64,000 nucleotides of DNA. Source: Nocardia arizonensis. GTDB taxonomy: Bacteria > Actinomycetota > Actinomycetes > Mycobacteriales > Mycobacteriaceae. The position numbers were made by a program, and so were the translations under genes. The stretch's first letter is position 1, and each line of letters starts with the position of its first letter. A model generated the notes under the pieces. The model was given only the letters and a program-made list of their open reading frames with translations. It was not told where the DNA came from and made no database searches. Shown here piece after piece: positions 38,781-45,751 of this stretch. Location: positions 1 to 64,000 of the forward strand of contig NZ_LGYZ01000050.1 of NCBI RefSeq assembly GCF_001310275.1, in the 5' to 3' direction.

Positions 38781-40136
38781 ATGACCGAAACAATCGCCAA
38801 CCGACCGTTCTGGCAGCTCGTCTTCGACGCCGACGGCGACATCGACCGGTCCCTGGCCGCGGCACTCGACACCGAGATCGGCGCGACCGGCACCACCGAC
38901 CTCGTCATGTTCTCGCACGGCTGGAACAACGGGCAGGACACCGCCATTCGGCTCTACCGTCACTGGTTCGAACTGCTCGCCGCCCACCTCGATCCGAACC
39001 GCGAGGTCGGCTTCGCGGGCATTCTGTGGCCCTCGCAGCTGTGGCGCGACGAGCCGATTCCCGACTTTCCGGCGACGGTGTCGCCGCGCGACGGCGCGGC
39101 CGCGTCGGCCGTCGTCGGCGCGGTCGCGCGGACCCATCCGGTATCACCGACGCTGGAACCGGAGATTCTGGCCGATCTCGCCACCCTGTTCCCGGCGGGC
39201 GCGCGGCAGCTGGAGGAGTTCGCCCGATTGCTCGCGCCCTCCGACACCCCGCCCGACGCCGCGGAGCTGGTCGCCGCGTTGCGGGCGTGGCACGACGCGC
39301 TGACGGCCGGATCCGACGACGGCGAACTCGTCCGTCCGGGCGTGCCGGGCATGCTCGATCCTGGTCACGATCCGCGGGCGCTGCTCGAGGAATTCGCCGA
39401 GGCGCTGTCGGACACCGGCGTGCGACTCGACTCCGGCGAGGGCGGCGGCGAAGCCGGTGTCGGCGAGATGTTCTCGCGGATTCGGCAGGGCGCCAAGGAG
39501 GCGCTGCGCCAACTGTCGTACTGGCAGATGAAGGCTCGCGCGGGTGTGGTCGGCCGCGGCGGGGTCGGGCCGCTGGTGACGAGACTGGCGGCGAGCCATC
39601 CGCATCTGCGCGTGCACTTGGTCGGCCACAGCTTCGGCGGGCGCGTGGTGGCCTTCGCCCTCGACGGACTCGACACCTCCGCGCGCACGCCCGTCAAATC
39701 GATCACCGTGCTCCAAGGGGCGTTCTCCCGGTTCGCCTTCACCGACTCGCTGCCCTTCCGCGCCGGGTCGGGCGCGCTCGCCGGCCGGCTGCCGCGGCTC
39801 GACGGACCGTTCACGGTCTGCTACTCGAGTCATGATTCCGCGCTCGGCACCCTGTACCCGTTGGCTTCCCTCGCCGCGGGCGAGGACGCGGCGGGCGCCG
39901 CGGACCTGCTGTTCCGCTATCGCGCGATGGGATCGCACGGCGCGTTCGAACCCGACCACCGACAGCCGCTCGGCGGCGTGGGCACGGTCTATCCGTTTCG
40001 GCCGCATCGCATCCTCGATCTGGACGCCTCCGATGTCGTCAACCAAGGCGAGCCCCCGGGCGGCGCGCACGGCGACATCTTCAAGACCGAACTCGCCTGG
40101 GTGGTCGCGGCGGCGGGCGATCTGATACGGATATAG
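38781..40136 (+). CDS. Large alpha/beta-hydrolase-fold protein, partner of the subtilase
   Basis: A 451-residue cytoplasmic hydrolase. It has the FSHGWNNG oxyanion-type motif near residue 45, a long Ala/Asp-rich insertion (about 95-245), and the nucleophile elbow HLVGHSFGGRVVAFAL near 280 (GxSxG). A late His lies in SHDSALGTLYPLAS or GAHGDIF, so the acid and His partners are uncertain. The frame is open far upstream in the subtilase gene, but that part is a shadow: the ATG at 38781 lies 29 bases after the subtilase stop behind GGACAACGG. The two genes are probably one functional unit. Lipase or esterase activity is inferred. Confidence 0.85.
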   Translation: MTETIANRPFWQLVFDADGDIDRSLAAALDTEIGATGTTDLVMFSHGWNNGQDTAIRLYRHWFELLAAHLDPNREVGFAGILWPSQLWRDEPIPDFPATVSPRDGAAASAVVGAVARTHPVSPTLEPEILADLATLFPAGARQLEEFARLLAPSDTPPDAAELVAALRAWHDALTAGSDDGELVRPGVPGMLDPGHDPRALLEEFAEALSDTGVRLDSGEGGGEAGVGEMFSRIRQGAKEALRQLSYWQMKARAGVVGRGGVGPLVTRLAASHPHLRVHLVGHSFGGRVVAFALDGLDTSARTPVKSITVLQGAFSRFAFTDSLPFRAGSGALAGRLPRLDGPFTVCYSSHDSALGTLYPLASLAAGEDAAGAADLLFRYRAMGSHGAFEPDHRQPLGGVGTVYPFRPHRILDLDASDVVNQGEPPGGAHGDIFKTELAWVVAAAGDLIRI

Positions 40137-40298
40137 CGACCATTCGGTGTCGAAGCGCGCCCAGCGGACATCCGCGCGGGCGCGAAACATTCCGGGCGGC
40201 AATCCGATTGGCGCGCGAGCGCGCGATTCGCGACCGCCCCCGTGCGGGCTCTGCGGGTGTAGCCTGGTCTGGTTGCCGGACCTGCCGAAGGAGTCGCC

Positions 40299-40931
40299 AT
40301 GAGCGCTCTGGTACCCCTGCTCGTCGCCGCCCCGACCATGACGGGAATCGCGGGCTACATGGCTCGCGACATCCGGTGGAGCAACGGCAGTCAACCGCCG
40401 GGGCGGCATCCGTCGCCGCCGGATATCGCCGTGCGCAGGCCCGCCGTCGAATACTTCGACCTCGGCGATCTCACCGCTGTGGACAGTCGCGGGTTCGTCC
40501 GGCCGCTCGAACGCTGCCGTCGCGCGCCGTGGGGCCTGTACGTCACCCGCGCCGCCGACCAGCCGCGGCGCCGTCACACCGAGACCTGGCTGCTGCCCGA
40601 CCTCGGTATCCGCGTCACGCGCGAACATCAGCGGCCCGCCCGCTTCGGCCGCCACGACCACCTGCTCGAAATCGGTGAATTCGCGGAGATCTCCCCGAAG
40701 CGATGGAAGGCGGTCGACCTCTATCTCGATATCGTCGCCCGGCAGGGTCATCCGGCCGAACTGCGCGGTTCGGACCAACTGCTGGCCGCGCACGCCGCCG
40801 GTCTGGTCGACGCCGACCGGGCCCGCCACGCCCTCGACCGCGCCACCGCCGTCATCGACGCGTGCGCCTCGCACGAGCACGACGTGGAGCAGTGGCTCGC
40901 CGCCGAGGGCATCGTGCTCACCTGGATGTAA
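40299..40931 (+). CDS. DUF402-like protein, first of a tandem pair
   Basis: A 210-residue protein whose central part matches the DUF402 (YgaC-type phosphoesterase) pattern: RPAVEYFDLGDLTAVDSRGF, WGLYVTRAADQ, TETWLLPDLGI and WKAVDLYLDIVAR. It ends in a helical segment ending GIVLTWM. It carries a 30-residue hydrophobic N-terminal extension (VPLLVAAPTMTGIAGYMA) the second copy lacks. RBS GAAGGAG precedes the ATG. It shares about the same architecture as the next gene, so it arose by duplication. Family members hydrolyse nucleotides, but activity here is unproven. Confidence 0.78.
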   Translation: MSALVPLLVAAPTMTGIAGYMARDIRWSNGSQPPGRHPSPPDIAVRRPAVEYFDLGDLTAVDSRGFVRPLERCRRAPWGLYVTRAADQPRRRHTETWLLPDLGIRVTREHQRPARFGRHDHLLEIGEFAEISPKRWKAVDLYLDIVARQGHPAELRGSDQLLAAHAAGLVDADRARHALDRATAVIDACASHEHDVEQWLAAEGIVLTWM

Positions 40932-40989
40932 TCGCCTCCGCGGCCCCGTAGCGCTCGACGCCGGGGCCACGGCGGTAGATTCTGGGTGC

Positions 40990-41514
40990 ATGACACAGGC
41001 ACCAATAGCCCACGTGCACCGGCCCAAGGTCGAGTACTTCGATATCGCGAGCCTGACCAATACCGATCCCAAGGGATTCGTCCGGCCGGTCGAGCGCTAC
41101 CACGTGGAACCGTGGGGCTTGTATATGGCGCGGGTCTCCGATCACCGGGAATTCGACTACATCGAATCCTGGCTGCTGCCCGAGTTGTCGCTGCGCGCGA
41201 CGATCTTCCACTACACCCCCGAGCACCGGCGGGATCAGAACTACTATCTCGATCTCGGCGAATTCACCCGGGTCGGCCCGCAGCAGTGGACATCGGTCGA
41301 TCACTATCTGGACATCGTCGTGCGCACCGGCCGCGGGACCGAACTGCTCGACGTGGACGAACTCCTCGCGGCGCACGCCCAAGGGCTGCTCGGTGCGGCC
41401 GAGTCGCAGGCGGCGATCGAACGGGCGACCGCCGCCATCGACGGTATCGCTGCTAACGGCTACTCCCTGGAGCGGTGGCTGGAAAGCCTCGGTATCACCC
41501 TCACCTGGAAGTAG
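40990..41514 (+). CDS. DUF402-like protein, second of a tandem pair
   Basis: A 174-residue DUF402-like protein (KVEYFDIASLTNTDPKGFVR, WGLYMARVSDH, YIESWLLPELSL, WTSVDHYLDIVVR) ending GITLTWK. It aligns along its whole length with the upstream copy but lacks that gene's hydrophobic N-terminus. It starts 58 bases after it. Paralogues diverged considerably outside the core motifs, which suggests an old duplication and non-identical roles. Confidence 0.8.
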   Translation: MTQAPIAHVHRPKVEYFDIASLTNTDPKGFVRPVERYHVEPWGLYMARVSDHREFDYIESWLLPELSLRATIFHYTPEHRRDQNYYLDLGEFTRVGPQQWTSVDHYLDIVVRTGRGTELLDVDELLAAHAQGLLGAAESQAAIERATAAIDGIAANGYSLERWLESLGITLTWK

Positions 41515-41552
41515 CGGCGCGCCGTCGCCCCCCGACCGGACGACGGCGCCGC
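41514..41552. terminator. Terminator-like hairpin between convergent genes
   Basis: Arms 41514-41527 and 41541-41552 pair through 12 GC-rich bases with a two-base bulge. It lies exactly at the stop of the second DUF402 gene and before the convergent secreted-protein gene. Confidence 0.5.
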
Positions 41553-41554
41553 GC

Positions 41555-41995
41555 TCAGCTCGAGAGTCCGGGGATGATGCCGCCGAGTCCGGCGCCGCAG
41601 CCGCCGATCGCGCTGCCCGTGCCCCCGCTGTTCTCCGCGACCACGACCGTGATCGAATCGGTGATCAGCAGCTGACGCGCCTCGATCTTGTGGTTGCCGG
41701 AGGTGGCGGGAGTCCATTGGAGACTCACCTTGTCCGAGGTCAGCGAGGGTTTGACCGGGCTGCCGGGAATGGCTACGCCGTTATCGGTGAACTTCACCTC
41801 GGTGAGACGGTCGATCTCCACCCTGGCGGTGACCGTGTAGCTGCATCCGACCTTGTGGCCGGTGCCGCTGACGGTGACGTCCCCGACCCAAGCGGCGGCT
41901 TGGGGCGCGGTGAGGACCGCGACCGCGGCGACGGCGCCCAAGGCGGTGAGGCCCGTGCCCGCGCGACGCAGATGGCGGCGATGCTGTGCTGTCAT
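41555..41995 (-). CDS. Secreted protein with an Ig-like fold
   Basis: A 146-residue exported protein. From the ATG at 41995 it has a Sec/Tat-like signal peptide (basic HRRHLRRAG, hydrophobic LGAVAAVAVL, cleavage near QAAA-W). The mature part is beta-rich: WVGDVTVSGTGHKVGCSYTV, then LTSDKVSLQWTPATSGNHKI, an immunoglobulin-type pattern, and ends in a Gly-rich tail. An AGGAAG site lies before the ATG; the frame is open to 42046. Function unknown, probably surface or extracellular. Confidence 0.78.
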   Translation of the reverse strand: MTAQHRRHLRRAGTGLTALGAVAAVAVLTAPQAAAWVGDVTVSGTGHKVGCSYTVTARVEIDRLTEVKFTDNGVAIPGSPVKPSLTSDKVSLQWTPATSGNHKIEARQLLITDSITVVVAENSGGTGSAIGGCGAGLGGIIPGLSS

Positions 41996-42123
41996 GGCTG
42001 AACAACTTCCTGTGATGCGTCCCACTCCGAGGGTGGGCAGGCGCAACCATATCCGCCGGAAAGCTGCCGCATGAGCATTTCTGAAACATTAGTGTTCCAG
42101 ATAGGTCGGATCAGCGGTACAGG

Positions 42124-43293
42124 CTACCCCTCGGCGCGAACGCGGTGATAGGCCCACTCGAACCACGGCCGAAGCGTCGCCGCGCCGCCACCGCCCGCCG
42201 CGCCGCCACCGCCCGCCGCGGCGTCGGCCGCCCGCCGGACGGCGAGATACTCCGTCCGCGCGGTGGCGTCCGAGCGCAGCAGATCGGCGAGCTCGAGGGC
42301 GAAGGTCTGCCCGGGCGCACCCTCGAGGCGCAGCGATACGACGGCGGGGCGTCCCGGATCGGCGTTTCCGTGTGTCGCCGCCGCCCACAGCGCGGCGTCC
42401 ACATCGTCGGCCCCGGACTCCGGCGACTCCCCCTCGCGACGGGGGAATCCCACCGCGCCGAGCGCGTCACGCAACTGCTCCACCGCCGCCGCGTCGGTCA
42501 CGGTGATCTGGATGTCGAGCAGGTCCTGCGCGGGAAGTTCCGGCACGGCGGTCGCACCGACGTGATCGATGCGCTTGGCGTTCGCGCCGCAGGCCAACCA
42601 CAAGCGGGCGATCAGGCGTCGCGCCTGGGCGGCCCAGTTCGGATCGGCGGGCACCGAGCGCGGGTCGGCCGACGCGGCGGTGGCGGTGCGCAAATTACGC
42701 TCGAACGGCACCAGACGCCGCTCCCACAGTTCGTGCACCACCGGCTCGAGCGCACCCTCGGGACCGCTGTTGTCCAGCAGCACATCGGCGACCGCGCGAC
42801 GCTGTTCATCGGTGGCCTGCGCCGAAATACGCGCCCGCGCGTCTTTTTCGGAGACGCCGCGGAATTCGACGAGTCGCCGAATTCGGGTTTCGGCGTCGAC
42901 ATCGACCACGAGCACCAGATTCATCAGCGGCGCCATACCGCTTTCCACCAGCAGCGGAATATCCTGCACGACAATCGCGTCCGACGGCGCGGCGTCGATC
43001 AATTCCGCCGTTCGTTTTCCGACCAGCGGGTGGGTAATGGAATTCAGGGTGGCGCGGGATTCGTCGTCGGCGAAGGCGCGGGCCGCCAGCGCGGGCCGGT
43101 CCAGGCCGCCGTCCTCGGTCAGGATCTCCACGCCGAACGCCTCGACGAGCGCGGCCAGACCCTCCGTACCCGGCGCGACCACCTCCCGGGCTATCGCGTC
43201 GGCGTCGACGATCACCGCGCCCCGGCGCGCCAAAATCCGCGCCACCGTCGACTTGCCCGCTCCCATGCCTCCGGTGAGGCCGATCCGCAACAT
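42124..43293 (-). CDS. coaE: Dephospho-CoA kinase with C-terminal GrpB/UPF0157 domain
   Basis: Final enzyme of CoA synthesis, phosphorylating dephospho-CoA. The kinase domain (1-200) has P-loop GLTGGMGAGKST, VDADAIAREVVAPG and QDIPLLVESGM. As in mycobacterial CoaE, a GrpB-like (UPF0157) domain follows (about 215-389: KRIDHVGATAVPELPAQDLL), for 389 residues. The start is ATG 43293; the frame is open to 43368. The tail has a Gly/Ala block (GGGGAAGGGGAA) from a GC-rich imperfect DNA repeat at about 42180-42225. Confidence 0.95.
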   Translation of the reverse strand: MLRIGLTGGMGAGKSTVARILARRGAVIVDADAIAREVVAPGTEGLAALVEAFGVEILTEDGGLDRPALAARAFADDESRATLNSITHPLVGKRTAELIDAAPSDAIVVQDIPLLVESGMAPLMNLVLVVDVDAETRIRRLVEFRGVSEKDARARISAQATDEQRRAVADVLLDNSGPEGALEPVVHELWERRLVPFERNLRTATAASADPRSVPADPNWAAQARRLIARLWLACGANAKRIDHVGATAVPELPAQDLLDIQITVTDAAAVEQLRDALGAVGFPRREGESPESGADDVDAALWAAATHGNADPGRPAVVSLRLEGAPGQTFALELADLLRSDATARTEYLAVRRAADAAAGGGGAAGGGGAATLRPWFEWAYHRVRAEG

Positions 43294-43600
43294 GGCCACA
43301 GTCTCGCATTGCCCCGGGCCCCCGACGGACGCACCCGGACCGCGCAACCGACCCGGACGACGGTCCAAGTCGCGTGATTACCCATCCGGGCGACGGAATT
43401 CACCACCGCGCACGGCATTTGCCCGATCCGTGATGACGCCGAGACCGATTCGCAACATTTACGACGAGATGCCGTCCGCCGGCGGCAACTTTCCGACACG
43501 CCGAGACAATCACCGGCGCAAAATACTCTGCCCTCCGCTTTTCTTCGACTAATCTTCGCCGTGGCGATCCAGGCCGAAACCAGCTAGCAAAGGAACATCA
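43294..43600. other. Gap between coaE and the small plus-strand gene
   Basis: 307 bases with no supported gene. Its 3' half is relatively AT-rich and contains TAATCT at about 43551, a possible -10 element for the small gene at 43601. No matching -35 was clear. Confidence 0.35.
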
Positions 43601-43813
43601 TTGGGCACCAGAATCAACCAGTCGGGTCGCCACCGCCTGGGTATGGCGGGAGGCGTGCACTGCATCCGTATCCCCGCTGTCGCGGCCGCGCTCGCCGAGC
43701 ATCGCCGCTCTTGGTTCACCGCTTTGATCAGCCCCGCACGGCACAGTCTCGCGGCCGTGCGCAAACGCCCCGCCGTCGCCGCCGTGCGCTGGGTGCCGGC
43801 GACCGCGGGCTGA
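43601..43813 (+). CDS. Small basic hypothetical protein (70 residues)
   Basis: A 70-residue protein starting at TTG 43601, with AAAGGA about seven bases upstream. It has a basic N-terminus, then IRIPAVAAALAEHRRSW and an Arg/Ala-rich C-terminus. It is followed 15 bases later by a perfect 12-base terminator hairpin, which supports a real transcript. No family recognised. It might be a protein or a small RNA. Confidence 0.4.
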   Translation: MGTRINQSGRHRLGMAGGVHCIRIPAVAAALAEHRRSWFTALISPARHSLAAVRKRPAVAAVRWVPATAG

Positions 43814-44141
43814 CCCCACGCTCGACGTGGCCCGACTCGATCCGAGTCGGGCCACTGTTCTGCGCCCGGAACGTTCGGGCCGGGCGGGCGGGCATCCGGC
43901 AGCCCAGTCCTATGGGCCCCGATACCCGTGGACGAAGACACCCCCGGTCCAGCGGCACCGTCAGGAATGCGCCCCACGTGTCCGGCGAAGTGAGGTGATC
44001 GAAGAATCCGCCGTTCTCGTCGTCGCCGATGATCGGCGCGGCCTTCTCCCACACCGCCGGATTCGAGGTGCGGATGCCGAGCCGCACGATGCCCGCCGCG
44101 CCGCCCACACCGGTAGCGGATTCGAATCGGATGTCCGGCAA
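43728..44141 (-). CDS. Small hypothetical protein coupled to the SPFH gene, probably frameshifted
   Basis: Reads from TTG 44141, ten bases after the SPFH stop, so coupled. The first 67 residues look protein-like (MPDIRFESATGVGGAAGIVR, ending TVPLDRG), then the frame turns Arg-rich and runs through the perfect terminator, unlike a real gene. If one G of the five-G run at about 43940 is skipped, the protein reads on DRGVFVHGYRGP and stops at 43910-43912, giving about 77 natural-looking residues. It may be a sequencing error, a recent frameshift or slippage. No family recognised. Confidence 0.35.
   Translation of the reverse strand: MPDIRFESATGVGGAAGIVRLGIRTSNPAVWEKAAPIIGDDENGGFFDHLTSPDTWGAFLTVPLDRGCLRPRVSGPIGLGCRMPARPARTFRAQNSGPTRIESGHVERGVSPRSPAPSARRRRRGVCARPRDCAVRG
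43828..43854 (+). terminator. Perfect terminator hairpin
   Basis: 12-base perfect stem (43828-43839 with 43843-43854) closed by a three-base loop, followed by CTGTTCT. It is the cleanest stem in this region and ends the small gene at 43601-43813. Confidence 0.75.
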
Positions 44142-44151
44142 CGGCTTCGGT

Positions 44152-45558
44152 TCAGTCCTCGGGCGGTACCGGGTGCGCGCCGGTCCACGCCTGCAAGGCG
44201 CCGCTCAACTGGGTCAACAGGGCGGTCAAGCCGGAGAGGTCGCCGCCGAGCTGATAGGTCTTGAGCTCCGCGGGCGCGGGCAGATTGGACACGATCTGCG
44301 GCAGCGAGTCGACCAGTCTGGCCTGGATATTCGCGGCATTCTGGGCGTTGGCCGCGCCGACGCGCAATCTCTCGCGCTCGAGTCCGAGCAGTTCGCCTTC
44401 GTGTTCGGCCCGCCGCTTCGCCTCCGCGAGGGTGAGTTCGCCATCCAGTTCCTGACGGCGCAGTTCCTGGCGCCTGCGCAGGTTCTCGGCCTGTTCGGCG
44501 TGCTGTTCCCGTTCCAGGCGCAACTGGTGCAGCGCGGTCTGCTGGGCCAGATCGGCGACGGTGCGCTGATCGTCGTGTTCGCGATTGGTGCGGCGCAACT
44601 GTTCGACGGCCTCACGGTCGAAACGCGCGGATTCGTTGCGGGCGCGCAATTCGGCGAGTTCGCGCTCGTTCTCGATGCGCCGCTCCTCCGCGGCCCGGTG
44701 GGCCGCGGTCTCCCGGGCCGAGACGACCTCCTGCGCGGACAGTTCCGCCAGCCGCGCGATCTGGTTCTGTTCGCTGCGATAGGGCTTCTGGAGGTTCTCC
44801 CAGAGGGTGGATGAGCTGACCACCGCCTCCTTGATCTGCACGGTGACGATGCGCAGCCCGAGTCCGCGGTCGCCGCCCGTACCGTCCTGTGCGCCGGCAC
44901 CCTCGGCGACCGCGCGCAGGCGAGCGGTCAATTCCTCGATGATTGGCTGTTTGTCGCTGAGGACATCGCGCATTCCCATCGTGGACACCTTGTCCTTGAT
45001 GGCGGCTTCGGCCTGTTCGCGCAGCTGGATATTGACCAGGCGCATGGGGTCCTCGGCATCGGAGAAATCGAGTTTGCGGTACGCGGTGGCGAAATCCTCG
45101 ATGATCCATTGCACATAGCCTTGGACCAGTACACCCTGGAGTTCGCTGCATATGCAATGGGCGTTGATGAGAATGGTTTGCATGGCGCCGGGGACGACGA
45201 GAAAGGAATCGGTCGTCGGATCGAATCGAAACGACACCCCGAGTCCCATGTGCACGGGTTCGGTCCGTCCGCGTCGGGTGTGCACGACGAAGGCGTTGGG
45301 CGGCACGAGAACCGTTCGCCTGCGCCAGAATCCGGTGATCCTGACCTCCACCGGCCCCGGCCCCGCACCGGAGCCGGGCACGGGGACGACCCGATCGGCC
45401 CGCTTGGCCGCCGCGCCGCGCGGGGCGGGCGCGCCCGGTGGCGGCGGTGCGGCCGCGAACGCCGCGGCGGGCTTGCGTGTGCGCAAGTCGTCCTCCAGCG
45501 CGGCCTGCTGCGCCACGACTTGGTCGAGATAGGTGTTCTTACCCGGATCGGTCCCCAT
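44152..45558 (-). CDS. SPFH/band-7 (flotillin-like) protein
   Basis: A 468-residue SPFH-domain protein. Pro/Ala-rich N-terminus, then band-7 core (about 70-250: VEVRITGFWRRRTVLVPPNA, QGVLVQGYVQWIIEDFATAY), then a long charged coiled coil (about 275-410: RREQTHxE-rich heptads such as RAAEERRIENERELAELRAR) and a helical tail. There is no N-terminal membrane span, so membrane attachment would be through other means. SPFH proteins build membrane microdomain scaffolds. I use ATG 45558; the frame is open to 45618. Confidence 0.88.
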   Translation of the reverse strand: MGTDPGKNTYLDQVVAQQAALEDDLRTRKPAAAFAAAPPPPGAPAPRGAAAKRADRVVPVPGSGAGPGPVEVRITGFWRRRTVLVPPNAFVVHTRRGRTEPVHMGLGVSFRFDPTTDSFLVVPGAMQTILINAHCICSELQGVLVQGYVQWIIEDFATAYRKLDFSDAEDPMRLVNIQLREQAEAAIKDKVSTMGMRDVLSDKQPIIEELTARLRAVAEGAGAQDGTGGDRGLGLRIVTVQIKEAVVSSSTLWENLQKPYRSEQNQIARLAELSAQEVVSARETAAHRAAEERRIENERELAELRARNESARFDREAVEQLRRTNREHDDQRTVADLAQQTALHQLRLEREQHAEQAENLRRRQELRRQELDGELTLAEAKRRAEHEGELLGLERERLRVGAANAQNAANIQARLVDSLPQIVSNLPAPAELKTYQLGGDLSGLTALLTQLSGALQAWTGAHPVPPED

Positions 45559-45660
45559 GTACCGCGACACTACCGGCGAATCCCCTCTGCCCGAAAGGAT
45601 TCGGCGAGCGTCCGGCAAACCTCCGCGGCACGTGTCCGCCGCCGCGCGCCGGGCACGCTC

Positions 45661-45690
45661 TTGCGCCGGTCTCCGGCCTGTCCCTAGACT
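45661..45690 (+). promoter_or_regulatory. MMPL gene promoter
   Basis: -35 TTGCGC (45661-45666) and -10 TAGACT (45685-45690) with an 18-base spacer. The predicted start site, near 45697, falls on the first base of the operator palindrome. Confidence 0.6.
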
Positions 45691-45696
45691 GAGCGC

Positions 45697-45721
45697 ATAT
45701 CTGACAGTGACTTTCAGATAT
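45697..45721. promoter_or_regulatory. TetR-type operator over the MMPL start site
   Basis: ATATCTGA-nine bases-TCAGATAT: a perfect eight-base inverted repeat, 25 bases in all, directly after the -10 element and 30 bases before the MMPL start codon. A repressor bound here would block initiation. Confidence 0.8.
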
Positions 45722-45751
45722 CACCGCTTCGGATAGATCTCGGGAGGGACG

